Source: Achromobacter sp. (lineage in GTDB: Bacteria; Pseudomonadota; Gammaproteobacteria; Burkholderiales; Burkholderiaceae_B). Taken from it: DNA of 21,538 bases. The stretch lies in the NCBI GenBank assembly GCA_003454835.1, contig DMTA01000251.1, positions 1 to 21,538 of the forward strand, written 5' to 3'. A program made the position numbers and the translations under genes. The notes under the pieces are model-generated. The model saw only the letters and a list, made by a program, of their open reading frames with translations. It did no database searches and was not told the origin of the DNA. Each line of letters starts with the position of its first letter. Within the stretch, counting starts at the first letter, position 1. Of the stretch, positions 14,436-20,954 are shown in pieces.

Positions 14436-15269
14436 ATGAGCGGAGCAATCGAAAAGACACTGGCGTTGCTTGAATATCTGGCTGCCCATCCGGACGGCGC
14501 GAACCTCGCCGACATTGCGGACGACCTGCACCAACTGCGCAGCGGATGTCACCGGACCCTGCATGAACTGATGAAATTCGGCTACGTCCGGCAGACGTCG
14601 GTGCGGGGCGAATACGCGCTGACGACCAAGCTTGCGTCGATGGGTTTAAGTTTCCTGAGCCGGTCTGGCGTGATCGACATCGCCCAGCCGGTGATCGACC
14701 GTTTTGCCTCGGCAACCGGCGAACTCGTGCGCCTGGCCATCGTCGACGGCAAGCGCTTGACGCTGGTGGCAAAGGCGCAAGGCGCGAAATCCGGGCTGCT
14801 CTACGACCCGGACATGGGCATCGACCTGCGCCTGTCGTGCAGCGCGGCCGGCCACGCGTGGTTGATGACGTTGCCCGAAGACCAGGCCATCGCCTGCGTG
14901 ACGGAACAGGGGCTGGGAAAACCGCGGGACTTCGGACCGAATGCGCCCACGTCGATCCGCGCGTTGCTGGCCAGCCTGGACGCGCACCGGCGGCGCGGCT
15001 ACAGCATTCTGCAAGACGTTTACGCGGCCGGCATGAGCGCGATGGCGGCGCCCATCCGGCTTCCCGGAAAACAAAGCACCGGCGTGCTGGTGGTGGCGGG
15101 GCCGTCGCAACGCTTGACCGTCAAAGCCATGGAGAAATTCGGACCGGCGCTGCTGCGCGCGGCAAGTGAGCTGGCGCAGGCCGGAGATGCCTCGCCGCTG
15201 CTGCGCTCGGCGCGCGTGGGCACCTGGGGAAATGGCCCCGCGCAGGGTGAAGACCCGCCGGCGGATTAA
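14436..15269 (+). CDS. IclR family transcriptional regulator, paralog 1
   Basis: 277 residues from the ATG at 14436, after CCGGAGAGCGCG. Residues 1-65 form the winged helix (AIEKTLALLEYLAAHPDG, then LADIADDLHQLRSGCHRTLHELMKFGYVRQ). The effector domain (about 75-250) carries LRLSCSAAGHAWL and GYSILQDVYAAGMSAMAAPIR, family hallmarks. IclR proteins sense small carbon compounds, often aromatics or glyoxylate-like acids. Its neighbour and divergent target is dctP-1, so it most likely controls that receptor operon and itself. It is clearly paralogous to the IclR-2 gene that converges on it. The recognition helices differ (RSGCHRTLHEL against QSAAHRLLTDL), matching their different candidate operators. 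A short C-terminal tail after SPLLRSAR is low-complexity. The stop overlaps that of IclR-2. Confidence 0.92.
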   Translation: MSGAIEKTLALLEYLAAHPDGANLADIADDLHQLRSGCHRTLHELMKFGYVRQTSVRGEYALTTKLASMGLSFLSRSGVIDIAQPVIDRFASATGELVRLAIVDGKRLTLVAKAQGAKSGLLYDPDMGIDLRLSCSAAGHAWLMTLPEDQAIACVTEQGLGKPRDFGPNAPTSIRALLASLDAHRRRGYSILQDVYAAGMSAMAAPIRLPGKQSTGVLVVAGPSQRLTVKAMEKFGPALLRAASELAQAGDASPLLRSARVGTWGNGPAQGEDPPAD

Positions 15270-15274
15270 TCCGC
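15261..15274. repeat. 14-bp perfect palindrome containing both convergent stop codons
   Basis: GCGGATTAATCCGC reads the same on both strands. The TAA stops of the two IclR genes (15267-15269 on plus, 15268-15266 on minus) both fall in its centre. It has no T-run, so it is not a classical terminator, but as RNA it could cap both transcripts. Confidence 0.8.
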
Positions 15275-16093
15275 GGACGCCTCGTCTCCTGAGTTGCGGC
15301 CCTGCATCGGAAAGCGCGTCCTGAACATCGGCGACGCCAGGCTGGCCAGCGCCAGTTCCTGCGCAGCCGCCAGCAGGTCGGGACCCAGCGCCTCCATCCG
15401 CGCTTCGGTCAGGCGCATCGCCGGACCGGCGATGCTCAATACGCCAATGGCCGCTTCGCCTTTGCGCTGCACGGGCGCCGCCATGGCGGTCATGCCCGGC
15501 GCGAACACCTCGTTGATCATCGCGAAGCCGCGCTTGCGCCCGGCCTGAAGCATCTTGGTCAGCGCGGCGATGGTGGTGGGGGCGTTCGGACCGTATTCCT
15601 CCGGCGAGCCGAAGCCCTGGCGTGAGACCAGATCCAGCGCGCGTTCGTCGGTCATCGTCAGCATCCACGCGTGGCCGGAGGCGCTGCACGACAGCCTGGC
15701 TTCGGATCCCATCTCGGGGTCGTAGCGCAGACCGTGACGTGCGCCCTGCGCCTTCGCAACCCAGGTCAGCCGCTCTTCGTTATCCACGATGGCGAGCCGC
15801 ACCAGTTCGCCGGAGATGTCCGCGAGGCGATCCACCAGCGGCTGGGCGATGTCGACGATGCCAGTCGCCGCCAGATAGCTCAAGCCGATCGAGGCGACTC
15901 GGGCCGTCAGCGCGTAGTCGCCGTGATCCCGTATCTGGCGCACATAGCCGCAGCGGCATAGGTCTGTCAGCAGACGGTGCGCGGCGCTCTGCGGAATTTC
16001 CAATTGCTGGGCAAGGGAAGCGAGGGGCACGCCTTCGGGTCTGGAGGACAGGTACTCCATGACGGCGAGCGCGCGTTCGAGAACTCCGGCCAT
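15266..16093 (-). CDS. IclR family transcriptional regulator, paralog 2
   Basis: 275 residues from the ATG at 16093. The winged helix covers about residues 1-65 (VLERALAVMEYLSSRPEG, LASLAQQLEIPQSAAHRLLTDLCRCGYVRQ). The IclR effector domain follows, with ARLSCSASGHAWML, YGPNAPTTIAAL and GFAMINEVFAPGMTAMAAPV. It is divergent from dctP-2 and hence from the TRAP-aroQ-pca operon, which it probably regulates in response to a hydroaromatic or aromatic acid; IclR relatives such as PcaR and PcaU control protocatechuate genes in other bacteria. The upstream region has two GGAAT/TGGAA-type inverted repeats. The ribosome-binding site is weak (TTGAG). It converges on its paralog with overlapping TAA stops. 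Confidence 0.92.
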   Translation of the reverse strand: MAGVLERALAVMEYLSSRPEGVPLASLAQQLEIPQSAAHRLLTDLCRCGYVRQIRDHGDYALTARVASIGLSYLAATGIVDIAQPLVDRLADISGELVRLAIVDNEERLTWVAKAQGARHGLRYDPEMGSEARLSCSASGHAWMLTMTDERALDLVSRQGFGSPEEYGPNAPTTIAALTKMLQAGRKRGFAMINEVFAPGMTAMAAPVQRKGEAAIGVLSIAGPAMRLTEARMEALGPDLLAAAQELALASLASPMFRTRFPMQGRNSGDEASAD

Positions 16094-16136
16094 GTCATCT
16101 CAACAAGTTTGTGGGGTGATGGATGATAACCCTAGG

Positions 16137-16167
16137 TGGAAAACTATTCCACTCGGAATTACATTCC
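16137..16167. promoter_or_regulatory. Candidate IclR-2 operator: two inverted repeats of GGAA-type half-sites
   Basis: TGGAA-AACTA-TTCCA (16137-16151) and GGAAT-TAC-ATTCC (16155-16167) are perfect 5-bp-arm inverted repeats side by side, between the divergent iclR-2 and dctP-2 genes. A TTGCCA (16179-16184) downstream is a possible -35, with no convincing -10. The half-site differs from the TTGAA type at the other IclR gene. Confidence 0.55.
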
Positions 16168-16221
16168 ACTACCGAGTCTTGCCAGACATCGAAAAAATTC
16201 CAAATAACACCGGAGACAACG

Positions 16222-17229
16222 ATGAAGACCAGCCTTTTCCGCTTGGCATTGACGGCCGCACTGTGCGCAAGCGCCATGACGGCAGCCGCGCAGGACATCC
16301 AGGAACGCACGATACGCTTTGGCCACCTGAACAATACCGATCACCCCGTCAGCGCCGGCGTGCAGAAGTTCACGGAACTGGTGGCGGCCAAGAGCGGCGG
16401 CAAGCTGAAGGTGAAGGAATTCCCCGCCTCGCAGCTTGGGAACGAAATGCAGCAGCAGTCCGGGCTGCAGGGCGGCGTGCAGGAGATGTCCGCGCCGGCC
16501 TCCACGTCGCTGGCGGGCATCGTCAAGGAATTCGGGCTGATCGATCTGCCGTTTTCCGTGACGGACTTCGGCCAGGCCGACGCGCTGCTGGACGGCCCGC
16601 TGGGGCAGGCGCTGATCGCCAAGCTGCCCGAAAAAGGTCTGGTCGCGCTGGGATTCTGGGATCTGGGCTTTCGCAACGTGACGAACTCCAAGCATGCCAT
16701 CGGCAAGCCGGAGGATCTGGCGGGGTTGAAGATCCGCGTGATTCCCAACCCCGTCTTCCTCGACACGTTCAAGGCCTTCAAGGCCAATCCCGTGCCGATG
16801 CCCTTTGCGGAGCTGTACGGGGCGCTGGAATCGCGAGCGGTCGACGGCCAGGAAAATCCCTATTCGGTGATCCTGTCCAACAAGTTCTACGAAGTGCAGA
16901 AGTACGTCAGCGCGACCAACCACGTGTATGCCGCGAACATCGTGCTGGTCAGCAAGAAGTTCTGGGACAAGCTGTCGCCGGCCGAGCAGAAGATCCTGCA
17001 GGAGGCGGCCATTGAGGCGCGCGGTTACCAGCGCAAAGTGAGCCGGGCCGCCGCCCAGAAGGCCGTGACGGAATTGCAGGCCAAGGGCATCCAGTTCAAC
17101 ACGATCGAACCGGGCGAAAAGGCCCGCATGCAGCAGGTCGTCAAGCCGGTGATCGAGCACTTCACCAGCAGCTACGACCCTGCGATCGTGAAGCTCTACA
17201 ACGACGAACTCGCCCGCATCCGCAAGTAA
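16222..17229 (+). CDS. TRAP transporter substrate-binding protein DctP, paralog 2
   Basis: 335 residues from the ATG at 16222, with CGGAGACAACG upstream. The signal peptide is cleaved probably after AAA (residue 23). The mature protein has the DctP features TDHPVSAGVQKFTELVAAKSGGK, DLPFSV, LGFRNVTNSKHAIGKPEDL, GLKIRV with the carboxylate-binding Arg172, and ANPVPMPFAELYGALESRAVDGQENP. It captures an organic acid in the periplasm for the DctQ/DctM permease encoded 3' of aroQ. The downstream aroQ, pcaH, pcaG and pcaB suggest a hydroaromatic or aromatic ligand such as quinate, shikimate, dehydroshikimate or protocatechuate (inference). It is the first gene of the operon and is divergent from IclR-2. 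It is paralogous to dctP-1. Confidence 0.94.
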   Translation: MKTSLFRLALTAALCASAMTAAAQDIQERTIRFGHLNNTDHPVSAGVQKFTELVAAKSGGKLKVKEFPASQLGNEMQQQSGLQGGVQEMSAPASTSLAGIVKEFGLIDLPFSVTDFGQADALLDGPLGQALIAKLPEKGLVALGFWDLGFRNVTNSKHAIGKPEDLAGLKIRVIPNPVFLDTFKAFKANPVPMPFAELYGALESRAVDGQENPYSVILSNKFYEVQKYVSATNHVYAANIVLVSKKFWDKLSPAEQKILQEAAIEARGYQRKVSRAAAQKAVTELQAKGIQFNTIEPGEKARMQQVVKPVIEHFTSSYDPAIVKLYNDELARIRK

Positions 17230-17249
17230 CCCGCACCGGCATCCCCATC

Positions 17250-17693
17250 ATGAAGATCCTTGTCCTGCACGGCCCCAACCTCAACCTGTTCGGCCGCCGC
17301 GAGCCGCACATCTACGGCACCACGACGCTCGCGGAGATCAACGACCGCCTGGCGTCGCTGGCCGCGGAACTGGGCGTCCAGTTGTCGACGCTGCAATCGA
17401 ACCATGAGGGCGCGTTGATCGACTTCCTGCACGAGAACATCGACTCGGCGCAGGGCGCCCTGGTGAATCCCGCCGGGCTGACGCAGCACGGCGTGCCGCT
17501 GCACGATGCCATCAAGGCCATGCCGTTTCCCACGCTGGAAGTGCACATGTCGAACATCGCCGCGCGCGAAACCTGGCGTGCGCATTCGATCATTTCGCCC
17601 GCAGTGCGCGGCACGGTGCAGGGGCTGGGGCCCCAGTCCTATCTCACGGCCTTGCGCGGCCTGGTTGGCCTTTTGCAGGACGCCAAGGCATGA
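17250..17693 (+). CDS. aroQ: Type II 3-dehydroquinate dehydratase-like protein, variant substrate loop
   Basis: 147 residues, the usual length of the dodecameric type II enzymes. Present are GPNLNLFG (residues 8-15), the lid arginine at 16-17, the catalytic Tyr22 in YGTTT, Asn73 in VNPAG, the HMSN block with His99, and Arg110. In the loop after Asn73 the usual THTS is TQHG, and the histidine that contacts substrate in known structures aligns with Gln79; residues 83-86 are PLHD. The enzyme would dehydrate 3-dehydroquinate to 3-dehydroshikimate, here probably in quinate catabolism rather than aromatic amino acid synthesis because it sits inside a TRAP/pca operon. An altered substrate is possible. 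It begins 20 bases after dctP-2 and lacks a visible ribosome-binding site, so coupling to dctP-2 is likely. Confidence 0.88.
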   Translation: MKILVLHGPNLNLFGRREPHIYGTTTLAEINDRLASLAAELGVQLSTLQSNHEGALIDFLHENIDSAQGALVNPAGLTQHGVPLHDAIKAMPFPTLEVHMSNIAARETWRAHSIISPAVRGTVQGLGPQSYLTALRGLVGLLQDAKA

Positions 17694-17733
17694 GACGGGC
17701 TCACGTGCATCCGAAGCCGCAAGGAGGCTGGCC

Positions 17734-18309
17734 ATGGTCGCCATAGACAGGTTCATCGGCGCCGTCTGCCGCGTGCTGGAGTTCGCCATCGCCTTGCTGC
17801 TGGCGGCGATGGTGGTGCTGGTCTTCGGTAACGTCGTCGCGCGCTACGGCTTCAATTCCGGCATCACGCTGTCGGAAGAGCTGTCGCGCTGGATGTTCAT
17901 CTGGCTGACCTTTCTGGGCGCGGTCATCGCCCTGAAAGAGCGCGGCCACCTGGGCATGGACATGGTGGTGGCCAAGCTGCCGACGGCCGGCAAGAAGATC
18001 TGCCTTGTCGTGGGGCAGGTTCTGATGCTTTACATCGTCGGCCTCATGTTCAAGGGAAGCTGGGATCAGGCCGTGATCAATGCCGACGTCAGCGCGCCCG
18101 TGAGCGGATTGCCGATGGCCATCGTCTATGTGTCGGGGTTGGTGTTCTCCGTCATGGCGGGCCTGATCATCGCCATGGACCTGTACCGGGTGCTGGCCGG
18201 CAAGCTTCAGGACCAGGATCTGATCATGGTGCAGGAATCCGAAGAGGCAGTGCAGCTCAAGCAGATTCTCGAGGATGCCGGCAACGGCGCGCCGGGGAGA
18301 AGCGCATGA
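17734..18309 (+). CDS. TRAP transporter small permease subunit DctQ
   Basis: 191 residues with four membrane segments, typical for DctQ. The chosen ATG at 17734 follows a perfect AAGGAGG (17721-17727); the open frame extends upstream over aroQ but is not family-like there. Hallmarks are the first helix FAIALLLAAMVVLVFGNVVARYGF, then LSEELSRWMFIWLTFLGAVIALKERGHLGMD, the conserved DctQ loop. It anchors the large subunit and the receptor in the inner membrane. The C-terminal ~35 residues after the last helix form an unusual acidic tail (QDQDLIMVQESEEAVQLKQ). It overlaps dctM by four bases (ATGA). Confidence 0.92.
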   Translation: MVAIDRFIGAVCRVLEFAIALLLAAMVVLVFGNVVARYGFNSGITLSEELSRWMFIWLTFLGAVIALKERGHLGMDMVVAKLPTAGKKICLVVGQVLMLYIVGLMFKGSWDQAVINADVSAPVSGLPMAIVYVSGLVFSVMAGLIIAMDLYRVLAGKLQDQDLIMVQESEEAVQLKQILEDAGNGAPGRSA

Positions 18310-19586
18310 CGATCGCCGTGTTCATCGGATCGCTGCTGGGGGTGATGGCGCTGGGCGTGCCCATTGCCTTTGCGTTGCTGGCCAGCGGCGTGGCGCTCAT
18401 GTGGCATCTGGATATCTTCGACGCCCAAATCCTGGCGCAGAACGTCATTGGCGGCGCGGACAGCTTTCCGCTGCTGGCGGTGCCGTTCTTCATGCTGGCC
18501 GGAGAAATCATGAACGTGGGCGGGCTGTCCCGCCGCATCGTCGATCTTGCGCTTGCGTTGGTCGGACACGTGAAGGGCGGGCTTGGCTACGTCACGATCA
18601 TGGCGGGCTGCCTGCTGTCGGCGCTGTCGGGATCGGCCGTGGCGGACGCCGCGGCGCTGACGGCGTTGCTGCTGCCCATGATGGTCAGCGCCGGCCACAA
18701 GAAGCAGACCGCGGGCGGCCTGATTGCCGCGACCGGTGTGATCGGGCCGGTCATTCCGCCCAGCATCGGCCTGGTCATCTTCGGCGTGGCGGCCAATGTG
18801 TCCATTTCCAAGCTGTTCATGGCGGCGATCGCGCCCGGTCTGATGATCGGGGGCGCGTTGTGGCTGACCTGGGCGTGGCTGGTCCGGCGCGAGAAGATCG
18901 TGCCGCCGCCGCGCAAGTCTCCGCAGGAAATTGCCACCGCGTTCCGCAAGGCGGTCTGGGCGCTCATGCTGCCGGTGATTATCCTGGTGGGGCTGCGGAT
19001 GGGCGTCTTCACGCCGACCGAAGCCGCGGTGGTCGCTGCGACCTACGCGCTGCTGGTGTCGACGCTGGTGTATCGCGAGCTCAAGCTCAACCAGCTCTAT
19101 GCGGTGTTCGTGTCGGCGGCCAAGACCAGTGCCATCGTCATGTTCCTGATTGCCGCCGCCATGGTCAGCGCGTGGCTGATCACCGTGGCCGATCTGCCGT
19201 CCAAAGTGGTGGACATGCTGCAGCCTTTCATGGGCAACAAGATCCTGCTGATGGCCGCCATCATGGTGCTGGTGATGGTGGTGGGCACCGCCATGGACAT
19301 GACGCCGACCATTCTGATCCTGACGCCCGTGCTGATGCCCGTGGTGCGCGCGGCGGGCATCGATCCGGTGTATTTCGGCGTGCTGTTCATCATCAACAAC
19401 TCGATCGGCCTGGTCACGCCGCCCGTGGGCACCGTGCTCAATGTGGTGGCCGGCGTCGGGAAGATGAAGATGGACGACGTGACCCGCGGCGTTCTGCCGT
19501 TTATGGCGGCCGAGTTCTTAGTCATGTTCCTGATGGTGGCCTTTCCGGCCCTGGTGATCATTCCCGCGCGCTGGTTTGGCGGGTAG
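18306..19586 (+). CDS. TRAP transporter large permease subunit DctM
   Basis: 426 residues with about twelve membrane segments. DctM signatures are PFFMLAGEIMNVGGLSRR (residues 60-77), LSGSAVADAAALTALLLPMM (107-126) and ATGVIGPVIPPSIGLVIFG (142-160), plus the mirrored second half with AMDMTPTILILTPVLMP and NNSIGLVTPPVGTVLNV. It is the sodium-coupled translocation subunit that moves the acid delivered by DctP across the inner membrane. The start ATG overlaps the dctQ stop. It is the only DctM in the window, so both DctP paralogs might use it. The gene ends 68 bases before pcaH, a spacer in which I see neither a clear terminator nor a promoter. Confidence 0.95.
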   Translation: MTIAVFIGSLLGVMALGVPIAFALLASGVALMWHLDIFDAQILAQNVIGGADSFPLLAVPFFMLAGEIMNVGGLSRRIVDLALALVGHVKGGLGYVTIMAGCLLSALSGSAVADAAALTALLLPMMVSAGHKKQTAGGLIAATGVIGPVIPPSIGLVIFGVAANVSISKLFMAAIAPGLMIGGALWLTWAWLVRREKIVPPPRKSPQEIATAFRKAVWALMLPVIILVGLRMGVFTPTEAAVVAATYALLVSTLVYRELKLNQLYAVFVSAAKTSAIVMFLIAAAMVSAWLITVADLPSKVVDMLQPFMGNKILLMAAIMVLVMVVGTAMDMTPTILILTPVLMPVVRAAGIDPVYFGVLFIINNSIGLVTPPVGTVLNVVAGVGKMKMDDVTRGVLPFMAAEFLVMFLMVAFPALVIIPARWFGG

Positions 19587-19654
19587 GCGCCAACGCGCCT
19601 CCCGCGCCGCCTGCCGGCGCACTGTGAAGCCTGACTTATTGGAGATTTTTCGCA

Positions 19655-20356
19655 ATGTCCGATCTTGCTCAATATCGGCGCCCCTTCTGGGACACCCAGC
19701 CGGGCTACCGTTTCGATCCGTATGGGTCCACTCGTTTGCGCTCGCCGAACGAACCGCTGATCGTCGTGCCGCAGACGCTTTCGGAGGTTACGGGACCGAT
19801 GTTTGGCGGGGCGTTCGTCAAACAGGGCGATAACGACCTGACCCGTGTGTCGAACGCTGAGGCCATCGGTGAGCGCATTATCGTGTCCGGCCGGGTGCTG
19901 GACGAGAACGGCCGGCCGGTGCCCGACGCGCTGATCGAGATCTGGCAGGCCAATGCCGCTGGCCGCTATCTGCACAAGCGCGATCAGCACGATGCGCCGC
20001 TGGATCCGAACTTCAGCGGCGAAGGGCGAACGGTCACGGACGCGCAGGGGCGCTACCAGTTCAAGACGATCCGGCCAGGGGCGTATCCGTGGGGCAACCA
20101 TTACAACGGATGGCGACCGCAGCACATCCACTTTTCGCTGTTTGGCCGGGCCTATGCCACGCGTCTGGTCACGCAGATGTATTTCCCCGGCGATCCGCTG
20201 CTGGAGTTCGATCCCATCTTCCAGTGCGTGCCCGACACGAAGGCGCGCAACCGGCTGATTGCCGCGCTGGACTGGGAGACCACCGTGCCCGAGTATGCGC
20301 TGGGCTATCGCTTCGACATCGTCCTGCGCGGCCGCAACGCCACGCCCATGGAGTAA
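19655..20356 (+). CDS. pcaH: Protocatechuate 3,4-dioxygenase beta subunit
   Basis: 233 residues. The four non-heme Fe(III) ligands of the intradiol family are present with canonical spacing: Tyr105 (GRYLH), Tyr144 (GAYPW), His157 and His159 (PQHIHFS). The active-site arginine at 154 is also kept. Further family blocks are RPFWDTQPGYRFDPYGSTRLRSP at the N-terminus and LVTQMYFPGDPL (171-182). With the alpha subunit PcaG it opens protocatechuate between the hydroxyl carbons to 3-carboxy-cis,cis-muconate in the cytosol. The ATG at 19655 has GGAG upstream. pcaG follows after three bases. Its place behind dctM ties ring cleavage to the uptake operon. Confidence 0.97.
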   Translation: MSDLAQYRRPFWDTQPGYRFDPYGSTRLRSPNEPLIVVPQTLSEVTGPMFGGAFVKQGDNDLTRVSNAEAIGERIIVSGRVLDENGRPVPDALIEIWQANAAGRYLHKRDQHDAPLDPNFSGEGRTVTDAQGRYQFKTIRPGAYPWGNHYNGWRPQHIHFSLFGRAYATRLVTQMYFPGDPLLEFDPIFQCVPDTKARNRLIAALDWETTVPEYALGYRFDIVLRGRNATPME

Positions 20357-20359
20357 CGC

Positions 20360-20929
20360 ATGCTCTATCCCACCAGTTCACAGACTGTCGGTCCCTATCT
20401 GCACATCGGGCTGTCCGGGTTGAACCGTGACGATCTGACGGCAGGTTGCAGCGACCTGGGCGCGATGCCGGTCGTCATCGAAGGACGCGTGATCGATGGC
20501 GAGGGCAATCCCGTGCCGGACGGCATGATCGAGATATGGCAGGCCGATGCGCGCGGTGTGTACGGGCATCCGGACGACCCCCGGCATGACGAGGGCAGCG
20601 CGGGCTTCGGCGGCTTTGGCCGTGTGGCCACGCAGCCGGACGGCGGCTTTCGTTTCACCACGATCAAGCCGGGGCGTGTGCCCGGGCCTGACGGACAGCA
20701 GCAGGCGCCGCATCTGGTGGTGTCGGTCTTCATGCGCGGCCTGCTCAAGCATCTGTCGACGCGGATGTATTTCCCGGATGAGGCCCGCGCCAACGAGGCG
20801 GACTGGATCCTGGCCAAAGTGCCTGCCAGCCGCCGCGGCACGCTGGTGGCGCAAGCGGCGCAGGCGGGCGTTCTGCGTTGGAACATCATCCTGCAGGGCT
20901 CGGACGAAACCGTGTTTTTCGACATCTGA
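20360..20929 (+). CDS. pcaG: Protocatechuate 3,4-dioxygenase alpha subunit
   Basis: 189 residues, slightly short of typical alpha subunits (about 200). It begins SSQTVGPYLHIGL, the alpha-subunit opening that contributes to the active-site pocket, and has the shared intradiol fold (VIEGRVIDGEGNPVPDGMIEIWQAD, GGFRFTTIKPGRVPG, APHLVVSVFMRGLLKHLSTRMYFPDE). As expected for the non-catalytic subunit, the iron-ligand histidine pair is absent (HLVVSVF where beta has HIHFSLF). It forms (alpha-beta-Fe) protomers with PcaH. It starts three bases after the pcaH stop, so the two are translationally linked. Confidence 0.97.
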   Translation: MLYPTSSQTVGPYLHIGLSGLNRDDLTAGCSDLGAMPVVIEGRVIDGEGNPVPDGMIEIWQADARGVYGHPDDPRHDEGSAGFGGFGRVATQPDGGFRFTTIKPGRVPGPDGQQQAPHLVVSVFMRGLLKHLSTRMYFPDEARANEADWILAKVPASRRGTLVAQAAQAGVLRWNIILQGSDETVFFDI

Positions 20930-20954
20930 TCCGGCGTGCGACGAGGTCTACACG

